Shown here: positions 35,134 to 44,089 of the stretch, piece after piece
Layout: the number at the start of each line of letters is the position of its first letter
Position numbering within the stretch: the stretch's first letter is position 1
Source: Chromatiaceae bacterium
Lineage (GTDB): Bacteria > Pseudomonadota > Gammaproteobacteria > Chromatiales > Chromatiaceae
Assembly (NCBI GenBank): GCA_024235215.1
Contig: JACKMU010000008.1
Span: forward strand, 62,001-126,000
DNA length: 64,000 bases
Reading direction: 5' to 3'
Made by a program: the position numbers and the translations under genes
Notes under the pieces: generated by a model
Seen by the model: only the letters and a program-made list of their open reading frames with translations
What the model was told of the DNA's origin: nothing
The model's database searches: none

Positions 35134-35183
35134 TACGCATGCAGGGATCAAAACCCTGTGCCTTACCGCTTGGCGACGCCCCA
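35109..35183 (-). tRNA. tRNA-Gln (TTG anticodon)
   Basis: 75 bases with encoded CCA. Acceptor TGGGGCG pairs with CGCCCCA, the anticodon loop is TTTTGAT, the T arm GGTTCGAATCC. tRNA-Gln between ispE and prs is the usual gammaproteobacterial arrangement. Confidence 0.97.
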
Positions 35184-35231
35184 AAAATTTGCGCAATACG
35201 CAGCGTAAACTCCAATCAACTCTACCATCGG

Positions 35232-36059
35232 TTACCCGCAGCCTAGAGGAGAGGTATTCACTCCACTGGCAACAAACGATTGGTACTGTGCCGGGACCAG
35301 TTGCTGCACCCGGTTCGCTGTCGCTTCATCCTCGAACGGCGCAAACACCGCTGCACCGGTGCCGGTCAGTCTCGGTACCGAGTAATGACTCAGCCACTCC
35401 ATCGCGTCACACACTGAAGGATAGAGACGGCAAACCACGGAGAGACAGTCGTTCTGAACACTGCCAGCGAGAAAGTCGCGTATTTTGATGCGGGGAGAGT
35501 TGCGTGTCAAATGGGGATCCGAGAAAATTTTAGCCGTCGAGACGTGGCAGGGTGGAACCAGTACCAGGTAGCAAGGACAGGGAAGTTCGATCGGCTCCAG
35601 TTTTTCGCCCACACCCTCTCCCCAGGCAGACCTTCCCCGGACGAACACGGGAACGTCTGCGCCCAACGTCAGACCCAGCTGTGCCAATTGATCCACACTT
35701 TGCTCAGCGTTCCAGAGCCGGTTCAAAACCACCAGCGTGGTTGCCGCATCCGAACTCCCACCGCCCAGTCCCGCGCCCATTGGCAGAATTTTATGCAAAT
35801 CTATATCCACACCCAGTGGTGTGCGGCAGGTCTCTTGGAGCAGTTTCGCCGACCGGATGACCAGATCCAGCTCCTCGGCAACATCCGAAAGTTCGCTGAC
35901 ACGGCAGATCCGGCCATCCTCCCTGATCCGAAAACCAATCTGGTCTCCGATATCCAGAAACTGGAAAACCGTCTGCAGTTGATGGTACCCATCAGATCGC
36001 CTGCCGACGATACGCAGCATGAGATTGAGCTTTGCCGGTGCCGGCCAGTATTCAAACAA
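35232..36059 (-). CDS. ispE: 4-diphosphocytidyl-2-C-methyl-D-erythritol kinase
   Basis: 275 residues, starting with TTG at 36059; an in-frame stop lies four codons upstream and no ATG or GTG is available. GAGGA lies 6 bases ahead. The protein begins FEYWPAPAKLNLMLRI, as expected for the fourth enzyme of the MEP isoprenoid pathway. The GHMP-kinase ATP loop LPMGAGLGGGSSDAA is present near residue 90. Confidence 0.95.
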   Translation of the reverse strand: MFEYWPAPAKLNLMLRIVGRRSDGYHQLQTVFQFLDIGDQIGFRIREDGRICRVSELSDVAEELDLVIRSAKLLQETCRTPLGVDIDLHKILPMGAGLGGGSSDAATTLVVLNRLWNAEQSVDQLAQLGLTLGADVPVFVRGRSAWGEGVGEKLEPIELPCPCYLVLVPPCHVSTAKIFSDPHLTRNSPRIKIRDFLAGSVQNDCLSVVCRLYPSVCDAMEWLSHYSVPRLTGTGAAVFAPFEDEATANRVQQLVPAQYQSFVASGVNTSPLGCG

Positions 36060-36109
36060 CGCGAATCCTCACAACCAAATCAATTGGCAGCATCACCGGG
36101 ACAGTGTTT

Positions 36110-37837
36110 TCATTCTACCAGTCGCCCGCGTGTCTCCCGCACATGCCTGCTCTCCGGATCCTGCTCCAGAACCTGCTTCCAGACCGCCTCTGCCCCATCC
36201 CGATCACCCATTATCCAGAGCACTTCACCGAGATGGGCGCCTATCTCACCATCAGCCAGAATGGTAAACGCTTTTTTTAAATAGTCTAACGCGAGCGGCA
36301 GATTCCCCATGCGATAGTGCAGCCATCCCATACTGTCGAGAATTGCCGGTGAATCGGGTTTCAGCTTCAGTGCCTGGGCGATCAGCGCACCTGCCTCCTC
36401 GAAGCGAATCGATCTGTCTGCAAATGTGTAGCCCAGCGCATTCAGTGCATCCGCATTATTCGGATCATGCTGGATCACCTGGCGCAGATCGCTTTCGACA
36501 ATATCCAAACGCCCCAGCTCCGCCGCGTAGAGACCACGCGCGTAGAGAATATCATCGTTGTCCGGATGCGCTTCCAGCGCGTGACTGTAGACCTCGAATA
36601 CCTCCGTGGCGGATCCATGTTGCGCCAGAATTCTGGCCTCCATCAGGTAGAGCTGTACCGACTGACTCGGAATCTGGACGCGCAGGTTCCTTATCCAATC
36701 GAGTGCCTCTTGCAACCGATCGGCATCCGCCAATACCTGTGCCACACGGGCCATAGCCTCGAAACGATAATCGCCCCCGCTGACCCGCTTATACCAGCCA
36801 ATCGCCACCTCGTCGTGGCCATCCTGCTCTTCGATCCTGCCTAAATAGTAAGCGGCATCGTCAACATGGCCTCCCAGCTCCAACAACCGTTTCAGATGGT
36901 CCTTGGCAACGCCATAGCGCTCGGTCTGCACCGCCAATACAGCAAGCGAATAGAGCGCATCCGTATCGTCCGGTGCCAGCCGGTTTATCTTGAGGAACTG
37001 CTGATAACCCCCTTCATAATCACTCATCTCGACCAGTAGCCGTGCCAAAGCGGTGTTTACGCTCGCCTCATCGGGATCTTGCCGCAGCACCTGTTTCAGC
37101 ACCTCTACCGCCCCGCTTGCGTCATCCTGCAGCTTACGCAGCCGACTGAGCAGAACATAGCCCTTGCTCCAGTCGGGCCGGTCTGCAATGACGCTCCGGA
37201 TATCGGCCTCGGCTTGCGCATAATCCCGCCGCAGAAAAGAGATCAGCGCTATCGCGTACCCCGCCTCCGGGTCGTCTGCATGAATCGCCTGCAGTCGACG
37301 CATCAGCGTCATCGCGGCGATCTGATCCTGCTGTTTACTCAATACTGCCAGTACTGACGTAAAGCCGTTTTCACCCCTGGCCTCACTGATGGCGAGAATC
37401 GCCAGCGCCTGCTCAAATGCCTTTTCACTCTCTCCGGCATCCAGGTAAAGTGATACCGCTCGCTGGCGACCTGCCAGATTATTCGGCGCCAGCTCGATCC
37501 AGCGCTCAACCGCCTCAAGCGCCAGATCCCGCCGTTTAAGCAGTGTTGCGATCCTGGCAGCCCGCTCGGCGGCGACTTCATCCCCGGCCAGAATGGCCGT
37601 CTGCAGCTGATGCCGGTAGGCCAATTCATACTCGCCGCGCTGCAACGCTATCTCACCAGCCAGTGCATTGAAGACCAGTTCCGGGTCCAGCTCTTGGATG
37701 GTCGGGGGTGGCCTCTCGAACGGCATCTGCTTGTGCACAGCAGTCTGCTGCGGCACAGCTATTTCCGGCAGTGCAGAACACCCTGCGATCAGCAGCGAAC
37801 CGAAAAAACACAGAATATATCTGAACAACGTGCTCAT
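36110..37837 (-). CDS. TPR-repeat outer-membrane lipoprotein
   Basis: 575 residues. Signal peptide with lipobox LIAGC (lipidated cysteine at 20, then serine, which favours the outer membrane). The rest is a series of tetratricopeptide-like helical repeats, for example NNADALNALGYTFADRS near the C-terminus. It matches the type of TPR lipoprotein found between hemA and lolB/ispE in Pseudomonas (PA4667). Function is unknown. It is divergent from hemA. Here lolB, expected next to it, is missing. Confidence 0.85.
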   Translation of the reverse strand: MSTLFRYILCFFGSLLIAGCSALPEIAVPQQTAVHKQMPFERPPPTIQELDPELVFNALAGEIALQRGEYELAYRHQLQTAILAGDEVAAERAARIATLLKRRDLALEAVERWIELAPNNLAGRQRAVSLYLDAGESEKAFEQALAILAISEARGENGFTSVLAVLSKQQDQIAAMTLMRRLQAIHADDPEAGYAIALISFLRRDYAQAEADIRSVIADRPDWSKGYVLLSRLRKLQDDASGAVEVLKQVLRQDPDEASVNTALARLLVEMSDYEGGYQQFLKINRLAPDDTDALYSLAVLAVQTERYGVAKDHLKRLLELGGHVDDAAYYLGRIEEQDGHDEVAIGWYKRVSGGDYRFEAMARVAQVLADADRLQEALDWIRNLRVQIPSQSVQLYLMEARILAQHGSATEVFEVYSHALEAHPDNDDILYARGLYAAELGRLDIVESDLRQVIQHDPNNADALNALGYTFADRSIRFEEAGALIAQALKLKPDSPAILDSMGWLHYRMGNLPLALDYLKKAFTILADGEIGAHLGEVLWIMGDRDGAEAVWKQVLEQDPESRHVRETRGRLVE

Positions 37838-37890
37838 TTACTCTCCATCGCCAGGCTGAAGCTTCAACCTGGGTTCAATTTTACTGGAAA

Positions 37891-37920
37891 TTGACCGGGA
37901 AAAATCGGTTTCGCTTGAAT
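37891..37920 (+). promoter_or_regulatory. Candidate hemA promoter
   Basis: TTGACC (37891-37896), 18-base spacer, TTGAAT (37915-37920), about 55 bases before the hemA start in the divergent spacer. -35 matches five of six, -10 four of six. Confidence 0.35.
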
Positions 37921-37974
37921 TCAACCCCTTGATAATTCAAAATTTCAGATTGGTTTAGCCCCTGAAACGTTCAG

Positions 37975-39243
37975 ATGTCGCTGCTTGCACTCGGTCTCAA
38001 TCACAAATCCGCTCCTATTGATATCCGGGAGAGAGTCTCTTTTGGGCCGGATATCATTGTGGCGGCACTGCGCAGCCTGACCGATCAGCCCGGAGTGGAG
38101 GAGGCAGTCATTCTCTCCACCTGTAACCGGACCGAAGCCTACTGCGTCCTCAGCCAGGCGTGCAAGGAGGATATCTGTCAATGGTTGAGCGATTTTCACG
38201 GACTGGAGCTGGAGACCATCTCTCCTTATTTATACAGCCATGAGAATCGCGATACCATCGCGCATCTATTATGCGTCGCCAGCGGCCTGGATTCGATGGT
38301 GCTGGGAGAACCGCAGATCCTCGGGCAGGTAAAACAGGCCTACCAGACTGCAGCGGATGCCGCTTCCGCAGGAAAGCTGCTCGGCAAGCTGTTTCAGCAC
38401 ACCTTCTCGGTCGCCAAACAGGTACGCACCGATACCGCGATCGGACACAGCCCGGTATCCGTTGCCTTTGCCGCTGTGAGCCTGGCCAGACAGATCTTCA
38501 GCGATCTGCGGAAGCAAACTGCACTGCTGATCGGTGCCGGTGAAACCATTGAATTGGCGGCTCGCCACCTGCACCAACACGGTATCGGTCGCATCATCGT
38601 CGCCAACCGCACGCTCGAAAGAGCACATCTGCTGGCCAACCAATTCGACGGCTTTGCCATTGCGCTGCCAGAGATCCCCTCCCATCTGGCGGAGGCGGAC
38701 ATTCTGATCTCGTCCACCGCCAGTCCTCTGCCAATACTGGGTAAGGGTACCGTGGAGAGTGCGCTTAAGCGACGCCGCCACCAGCCCATACTGATGGTCG
38801 ATATTGCCGTTCCCAGAGATATCGAAGCCGAAGTGGCCGATCTCAACGACGTCTATTTATACACCATTGACGACATGCAGGAGGTAATCGACGCCAATAT
38901 GCGTTCCCGTCAGGAAGCGGCGGAGCAGGCGATAGAAATCATTGATCTGCATACCCAAGAGTTTATGGGCTGGCTGCGCTCTTTGGACGCGGCCGGCATG
39001 ATCCAGGACTACCGGCGGAAAGCGGAGAGGATGCGTGATGAAGTACTGGAGCGCGCGATCAAGCAGTTAAACAGCGGCAAATCTCCGGAGGAGGTATTGA
39101 CATTCCTCGCCAACACCCTGACCAACAAACTGCTCCACACCCCCAGCACACAAATACGTCAAGCGGGATTCGACGGTGAAATGGCACTGCTTGAAGCGGC
39201 CAACACACTGTTCCAGATAAAAAACAGCGGCAGCGGCAAATGA
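37975..39243 (+). CDS. hemA: Glutamyl-tRNA reductase
   Basis: 422 residues. First step of C5-pathway tetrapyrrole synthesis: reduces glutamyl-tRNA to glutamate-1-semialdehyde with NADPH. N-terminal catalytic domain with GLNHKSAPIDIRE and the nucleophilic cysteine in STCNRTEAY; then the NADPH domain (LIGAGETIELAARHL) and the C-terminal dimerisation helix. Its stop overlaps the prfA start (ATGA). Confidence 0.98.
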   Translation: MSLLALGLNHKSAPIDIRERVSFGPDIIVAALRSLTDQPGVEEAVILSTCNRTEAYCVLSQACKEDICQWLSDFHGLELETISPYLYSHENRDTIAHLLCVASGLDSMVLGEPQILGQVKQAYQTAADAASAGKLLGKLFQHTFSVAKQVRTDTAIGHSPVSVAFAAVSLARQIFSDLRKQTALLIGAGETIELAARHLHQHGIGRIIVANRTLERAHLLANQFDGFAIALPEIPSHLAEADILISSTASPLPILGKGTVESALKRRRHQPILMVDIAVPRDIEAEVADLNDVYLYTIDDMQEVIDANMRSRQEAAEQAIEIIDLHTQEFMGWLRSLDAAGMIQDYRRKAERMRDEVLERAIKQLNSGKSPEEVLTFLANTLTNKLLHTPSTQIRQAGFDGEMALLEAANTLFQIKNSGSGK

Positions 39244-40325
39244 AACCATCCATCCGCGGTAAACTGGACCAGATAGGGGAGCGATTCGAGGAGATCACCG
39301 CGCTGCTGGCAGACCCCGATGTCCAGAACGACCAGAACCAGTTTCGTGGGTTGAGTCAGGAGTACGCCCAGTTACAGCCGGTGGTCAGCTGCTACAGTCG
39401 TTTCCGTGTGCACGAAGCAGCCGTCAGCAGCGCCCGCGAGATGTTGCAAGACCCGGAGCTGGCAACACTGGCACAGGAGGAACTGGAGCAGGAGGAGCTG
39501 GCGCTGGAGTCGTTGGAGCCAGAGTTGTTGCTGCAGCTGATACCGCCGGATCCCAACGATGAACGCAATATATTCCTCGAGATCCGTGCCGGGACCGGCG
39601 GTGCTGAGGCGGCGCTGTTCGTCAGCGATCTGTTGCGTATGTACCTGCGCTATGTGGAGCTGCAGGGCTGGCAGGCGGAGACCATCAGCGAGAGTCCTGG
39701 TGAGCAGGGCGGCTACAAAGAGGTGGTTACCCTGATCAGCGGACGCAATGTCTACTCTCGGCTGAAGTTTGAATCTGGCGCCCACCGGGTACAACGAGTT
39801 CCCGAAACCGAATCCCAGGGACGGATACACACCTCGGCCTGCACCGTGGCGGTCCTGCCAGAGGCAGCGAGTATCGATCAGGTCACGATAAATCCGAACG
39901 ATCTGCGTATCGACACCTATCGCGCATCCGGTGCCGGGGGCCAACACGTCAACAAGACCGATTCGGCGGTGCGCATCACCCATCTGCCAAGCGGTATCGT
40001 CGTTGAGTGTCAGGATCAACGCTCTCAGCACAAAAACAAAGCGCAGGCAATGTCGCTACTGCATGCGCGTCTGCTCTCCGGACTGCGCGAGCAGGAGGTG
40101 AGCAAACAAGCGCAGTCACGTAAGCTGCAAGTGGGTAGTGGGGACCGCTCAGAGCGCATCCGCACCTACAACTTTCCACAAAACCGGGTCACCGACCACC
40201 GCATCAACCTCACCCTGTACAAACTGGACGAAGTGATGGAGGGTGCACTGGATCAGATGATCCAACCGTTGATCCAGGAGCATCAGGCCGAGTTACTGGC
40301 AACCCTGGCAGATGACAATCCCTGA
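39240..40325 (+). CDS. prfA: Peptide chain release factor 1
   Basis: 361 residues. Reads UAA and UAG. The catalytic GGQ is in GAGGQHVNKTDSAVRI; the C-terminal RIRTYNFPQNRVTDHRIN is typical of RF1. Overlaps hemA by 4 bases and prmC by 14. The next gene, prmC, methylates its GGQ glutamine. Confidence 0.98.
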   Translation: MKPSIRGKLDQIGERFEEITALLADPDVQNDQNQFRGLSQEYAQLQPVVSCYSRFRVHEAAVSSAREMLQDPELATLAQEELEQEELALESLEPELLLQLIPPDPNDERNIFLEIRAGTGGAEAALFVSDLLRMYLRYVELQGWQAETISESPGEQGGYKEVVTLISGRNVYSRLKFESGAHRVQRVPETESQGRIHTSACTVAVLPEAASIDQVTINPNDLRIDTYRASGAGGQHVNKTDSAVRITHLPSGIVVECQDQRSQHKNKAQAMSLLHARLLSGLREQEVSKQAQSRKLQVGSGDRSERIRTYNFPQNRVTDHRINLTLYKLDEVMEGALDQMIQPLIQEHQAELLATLADDNP

Positions 40326-41169
40326 CAGCATCGCATTGACGCTGAAGCTGGCGACCGCCAGGCTTGCCCAATTGCCGGGGATCAACGCCCGTCTGGAAGC
40401 GGAAATCCTGTTGGCTCATGCGCTTGACAAACCGAGGACCCATCTCTTCACCTGGCCTGAAAAACCGGTGGAAAACAGTTTACGTGATCGCTTTGAGGAG
40501 CTGCTCGACCGCCGGCTCGGTGGTGAACCCAGCGCCTATCTGACTGGTCAGCGGGAGTTCTGGTCTCTGCAGCTAAAAGTGACTTCCGAAACATTGATCC
40601 CAAGACCGGAAACCGAGCTGCTGGTAGAGCGAGCGTTGCCGCTGTTACCTGCAGAGCGCGCAGCTGTGATCGCTGACCTGGGCACAGGCAGCGGCGCGAT
40701 CAGTGCGGCTATCGCCAGCGAGTGTCCGGCCTGTAAAATTTATGCCACGGATATCTCCGCGGCAGCGCTTGCGGTCGCGCACGAGAATTTCGATAAACTG
40801 GGATTGGCCAATGTCAATTGTTTGCGTGGCCACTGGTGTGCTGCGCTACCCATGGGGATGAAGTTCGATTTGATCGTCAGCAACCCCCCGTACCTGGCCA
40901 GCGACGACCCTCATCTGAGTGAGGATGGTCTCCCATGGGAACCGGTTTTTGCACTGGTCTCCGGAGCGGAGGGACTGAATGATATCCACGCTATCATCTC
41001 CACCGCGGGCGCCCACTTGGTCGCCGGTGGCTGGTTGCTGCTTGAGCATGGCTGCGACCAGGGAGCACAGGTGCGACGCACCTTCAGCGAAGCCGGATAT
41101 CAGCAGTGCGGTACATTCCGCGACTTGGGCGGAAGGGAGCGGGTTACTCAAGGTCGGATGCCAACGTGA
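40312..41169 (+). CDS. prmC: Release-factor glutamine methyltransferase
   Basis: 285 residues. N-terminal helical domain that recognises release factors, then a Rossmann methyltransferase domain with the SAM loop DLGTGSGAISAAIA and the NPPY catalytic motif (SNPPYLA). It methylates the GGQ glutamine of RF1 and RF2. Overlaps prfA, matching its substrate. Confidence 0.97.
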   Translation: MTIPDSIALTLKLATARLAQLPGINARLEAEILLAHALDKPRTHLFTWPEKPVENSLRDRFEELLDRRLGGEPSAYLTGQREFWSLQLKVTSETLIPRPETELLVERALPLLPAERAAVIADLGTGSGAISAAIASECPACKIYATDISAAALAVAHENFDKLGLANVNCLRGHWCAALPMGMKFDLIVSNPPYLASDDPHLSEDGLPWEPVFALVSGAEGLNDIHAIISTAGAHLVAGGWLLLEHGCDQGAQVRRTFSEAGYQQCGTFRDLGGRERVTQGRMPT

Positions 41170-41231
41170 TCACCACGGGCGCCTGCTTTACCGGGTTGAC
41201 TAATCCATATCAGCGGTTAGGATTTACACAC

Positions 41232-41642
41232 ATGGATAGAGATGACTCTGAGCTCATCAAACAACGGCAGCTGCTCTTCATCGAGCTGCACCCCGATCCC
41301 AATCAGGCTCAGACCGCGGCAGATCTGTTGCTGGGAATCGAAGGTATCATCAGCGCCAGCGCAGAGACACCTATCGTGTTGACTGTCCGATACAACGTGA
41401 TGCAGATCTCGCTGGAGCAGATCGAAACCGGTTTGACCGAAACCGGGTTTCATCTGAGCAGCAAGCTGCTGTACATCCTGAAGCGCGCCCTGTACTACTA
41501 TACTGAAGAGACCCAGCGCGCTAACAGTGGCTGTCCGCGCGGCGACAGCAACTGCACCAAAAAGATCTTCGTGGACCGCTACGTTCAGCGGGATCACAGC
41601 TTGCGCGATCACCGCCCTGAGTATTGGCGAAAATATCTTTGA
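41232..41642 (+). CDS. Unknown 136-residue protein
   Basis: Begins at ATG 41232 (MDRDDSELIKQRQ), with AGGA 9 bases upstream; an in-frame extension back to 41106 overlaps prmC and is unlikely. The N-terminal ~75 residues look like a small alpha/beta fold, with strands such as LLFIELHPDP and IVLTVRYNV around an amphipathic helix. The pattern resembles an HMA/ACT-like ferredoxin fold but lacks a CxxC metal site. The C-terminal third is basic and aromatic (RALYYYTEETQ, RPEYWRKYL), with two cysteines seven residues apart. I do not recognise the family. It sits between prmC and moeB. Confidence 0.7.
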   Translation: MDRDDSELIKQRQLLFIELHPDPNQAQTAADLLLGIEGIISASAETPIVLTVRYNVMQISLEQIETGLTETGFHLSSKLLYILKRALYYYTEETQRANSGCPRGDSNCTKKIFVDRYVQRDHSLRDHRPEYWRKYL

Positions 41643-41772
41643 CCAACGCTGAATCCACCAGCAAAACCGCGCTTGCCGTCAACATAGCATCAACAACCGA
41701 CGCCCGTGGGAAGTCGCCGACCCATCTGCGTCCAGTACGGTGATTGTAAATAGCCTGTTCCCAGACCTAGCC

Positions 41773-42525
41773 ATGAACGATCAACAACTTCTCCGTTACA
41801 GCCGGCAAATCATGCTCCCCGCTATCGACTTCACCGGGCAGGAACGACTGCTCTCCTCCCGGGTTTTGATCGTCGGGCTGGGCGGCTTGGGCTCACCGGT
41901 CGCTATGTATCTTGCCGCCGCTGGCGTGGGTGAGCTGGTGCTGGTCGACTTTGATCGGGTTGATTTGAGCAACCTGCAGCGCCAGATTGCCCATGACAGC
42001 GAACGCATTGGTATGCTGAAGGTCGATTCTGCGGAACAGACCATCACCCGGCTTAACCCCGAGTGCCGGGTGCGCAAGTTTGCCGCAAGACTGGAAGGTA
42101 CCGCACTCACCGAACAGGTCGACGCTGCCGATGTGGTGGTCGACTGCAGTGACAATTTCACTACCAGGTTTGCACTCAACGATGCCTGTGTCGCTACCCG
42201 GACAGCGCTGGTCTCGGGTGCGGCGATCCGCACCGAAGGGCAAATTTCGGTGTTCAGCGGTCAACCCGGGGCCCCTTGTTATCGTTGTCTCTACGGCGCA
42301 GGAGGAGAACTGGATGAAACCTGCTCACAAAACGGGGTACTGGCGCCACTGGTCGGCATCATTGGCAGCATGCAGGCGATCGAGACAATCAAACTGCTGA
42401 CCGGAGCGGGTAATCCACTGCTCGGTAGACTGATACTGCTGGATGCACTGCAGATGGAGTGGCAATCGGTCAAGTTGAGAGCAGATCCCAAATGTCCGGT
42501 CTGCGGCCAGCGGGGAGTGGGCTGA
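41773..42525 (+). CDS. moeB: MoeB/ThiF-type adenylyltransferase
   Basis: 250 residues from the ATG at 41773 (MNDQQLLRYSRQIMLPAID). E1-like domain with the nucleotide loop VLIVGLGGLGSPVAMYLAAAG. Zinc ligands are the cysteines in CYRCLYG and CPVCG. MoeB activates the C-terminal glycine of MoaD for molybdopterin; ThiF does the same for ThiS. I chose MoeB from the hemA-prfA-prmC-moeB order seen in Pseudomonas. Its TGA overlaps the next ATG by one base. Confidence 0.85.
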   Translation: MNDQQLLRYSRQIMLPAIDFTGQERLLSSRVLIVGLGGLGSPVAMYLAAAGVGELVLVDFDRVDLSNLQRQIAHDSERIGMLKVDSAEQTITRLNPECRVRKFAARLEGTALTEQVDAADVVVDCSDNFTTRFALNDACVATRTALVSGAAIRTEGQISVFSGQPGAPCYRCLYGAGGELDETCSQNGVLAPLVGIIGSMQAIETIKLLTGAGNPLLGRLILLDALQMEWQSVKLRADPKCPVCGQRGVG

Positions 42526-43130
42526 TGATACGACCGTCGATTCCAGATGCCACCCGCGAGTATCTGCGCAAGATCCGTCAGGATATCGTATTCAGTGACA
42601 CCTTGCGCGGAGAGAAACTGGATTTCCACACCACCTGGGGACTCTTCTCTCCCAAATCGGTCGATGAAGGAAGCCGCCTGCTGCTCGACCACCTGGAAGT
42701 CGCAGCGGATGACGACACACTGGACCTGGGCTGTGGCTACGGCCCGTTGGGGCTCACACTGGCTCGACTGGCTCCGCAGGGCATCAGCGTATTGGTGGAC
42801 AAGGATTTCGTCGCGGTGGAGTACAGCAAAAAAAATGCCATACTGAACAACCTCAAGAACGTCGATATTTTCCTCAGCAACGGCTTCGATCAAATCGCGA
42901 AGCGAAAATTCGATCTGATCGTCTCCAACCTACCAGCAAAAACAGGCAAAGAGCTCTACTACCTCTACTTCTACGACGCATTGATGCGCATGAACTCGGG
43001 AGGCCGGCTTTATGTGGTCACCATTTCCGGTCTGAGGCAATTCATTCAGCGGGCTTTTCTGGAGGTGTTCGGTAACTACGAAAAGGTGAAACAGGGTCAG
43101 CGTTACACTGTGGCATTGGCCCGCCTCTAA
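42525..43130 (+). CDS. Class I SAM methyltransferase, MTS/RsmC-like
   Basis: 201 residues from the ATG at 42525. The SAM loop is DLGCGYGPLGLTLA. The usual NPPF/NPPY catalytic motif is replaced by SNLPAKTG. The fold matches the small-domain methyltransferases (RsmC, RsmD, PrmA relatives) that modify rRNA or proteins; the substrate cannot be told. It overlaps moeB by one base and is likely cotranscribed. Confidence 0.8.
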   Translation: MIRPSIPDATREYLRKIRQDIVFSDTLRGEKLDFHTTWGLFSPKSVDEGSRLLLDHLEVAADDDTLDLGCGYGPLGLTLARLAPQGISVLVDKDFVAVEYSKKNAILNNLKNVDIFLSNGFDQIAKRKFDLIVSNLPAKTGKELYYLYFYDALMRMNSGGRLYVVTISGLRQFIQRAFLEVFGNYEKVKQGQRYTVALARL

Positions 43131-43342
43131 CGGTGGCGCGCCTATTGCCTCATGCGGGTGAGTGCGGTTAGACTTTTCACTTGGTTTTCATATGACTGCA
43201 TCGACGCTTTTGTGTCAGTCGCTGAGAACAATATTTCGGTTCCTCCTAAACCCCGAAGACTGAAATAAGAGCAACAACAAATCAGCGCAGGGATGCGACC
43301 CGGATCCAGGGACGGGAAGTCGTTAGCTTGAGGAGGTTCAGC

Positions 43343-44005
43343 ATGTTACCCGCCAAGATATTGGTTGCGGACGACGACCGCATCATTCTCTCCACGATTA
43401 AACAAGGCCTGGAAGCGCACGGCTATCAGGCCCTGACCGCTCAAGATGGTCTGACCGCTGTCCGTATCGGATGCGCGGAGAAACCGGATCTGGCCGTACT
43501 GGATATCCGTATGCCGGGTATTTTCGGAATCGAAGTGGCGCGCCAGCTACGCGACCGTGCTGGTATCTCCTCAATTTTTTTGAGCGCCTACGCCGACAAA
43601 GAGTTGGTGGAACTGGCAACGAAAGAGGGCGCCCTCAGTTACCTGGTCAAACCGGTGATGATCGCACAACTGATTCCCGCGATCGAAGCAGCGCGGGAAC
43701 GCTCGGCGGAATTGAAGCGGTTACAGCAGAATGAGATCAACCTGACCTGCGCAATCAAAAGCAACCGCACCATCAGCCTGGCCATCGGCATCTACATGGA
43801 ACACTTCAAGGTCAGTGAAGCCCAGGCAGTCGATGAAGTGCGCACCTATGCACGTGCAGAGCGAAGGAAAATGCTCGACATTGCCAAACGGTTGACCGGA
43901 CAGCAGTCCGAAAATTCCAGCCTGATCAGGGAAGTACGTGAGTTCTATAAGCAGTGCCAACGACATAAAGCCGCAGTTTCTGGCTCCCATGTCAGCCTGG
44001 AGTGA
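43343..44005 (+). CDS. Response regulator with ANTAR RNA-binding output
   Basis: 220 residues from the ATG at 43343, which has GAGGAGG 6 bases upstream. The receiver domain (1-120) has the acidic DDD at 10-12, phospho-acceptor D54 in VLDIRMPG and the lysine in YLVKP. The C-terminal ~60 residues form an ANTAR domain (AIGIYMEHFKVSEAQAVDEV). ANTAR proteins, such as NasT, bind hairpins in leader mRNA to prevent termination. No histidine kinase or nitrogen-assimilation gene is adjacent; a GGDEF gene follows. Confidence 0.9.
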   Translation: MLPAKILVADDDRIILSTIKQGLEAHGYQALTAQDGLTAVRIGCAEKPDLAVLDIRMPGIFGIEVARQLRDRAGISSIFLSAYADKELVELATKEGALSYLVKPVMIAQLIPAIEAARERSAELKRLQQNEINLTCAIKSNRTISLAIGIYMEHFKVSEAQAVDEVRTYARAERRKMLDIAKRLTGQQSENSSLIREVREFYKQCQRHKAAVSGSHVSLE

Positions 44006-44089
44006 GGTTGATCATCACTAAACCTGCCGCATCTCTTGCCGATAGAGACTCCGAATAGCTGAAACGCCAAGTTTTATGGAGAAACCTCA

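Noticed and set aside
34945..35183. Integrated mobile element at tRNA-Gln
   Set aside because: A duplicated tRNA 3' end is present, but the interval has no integrase and is only about 145 bases; tandem duplication explains it better.
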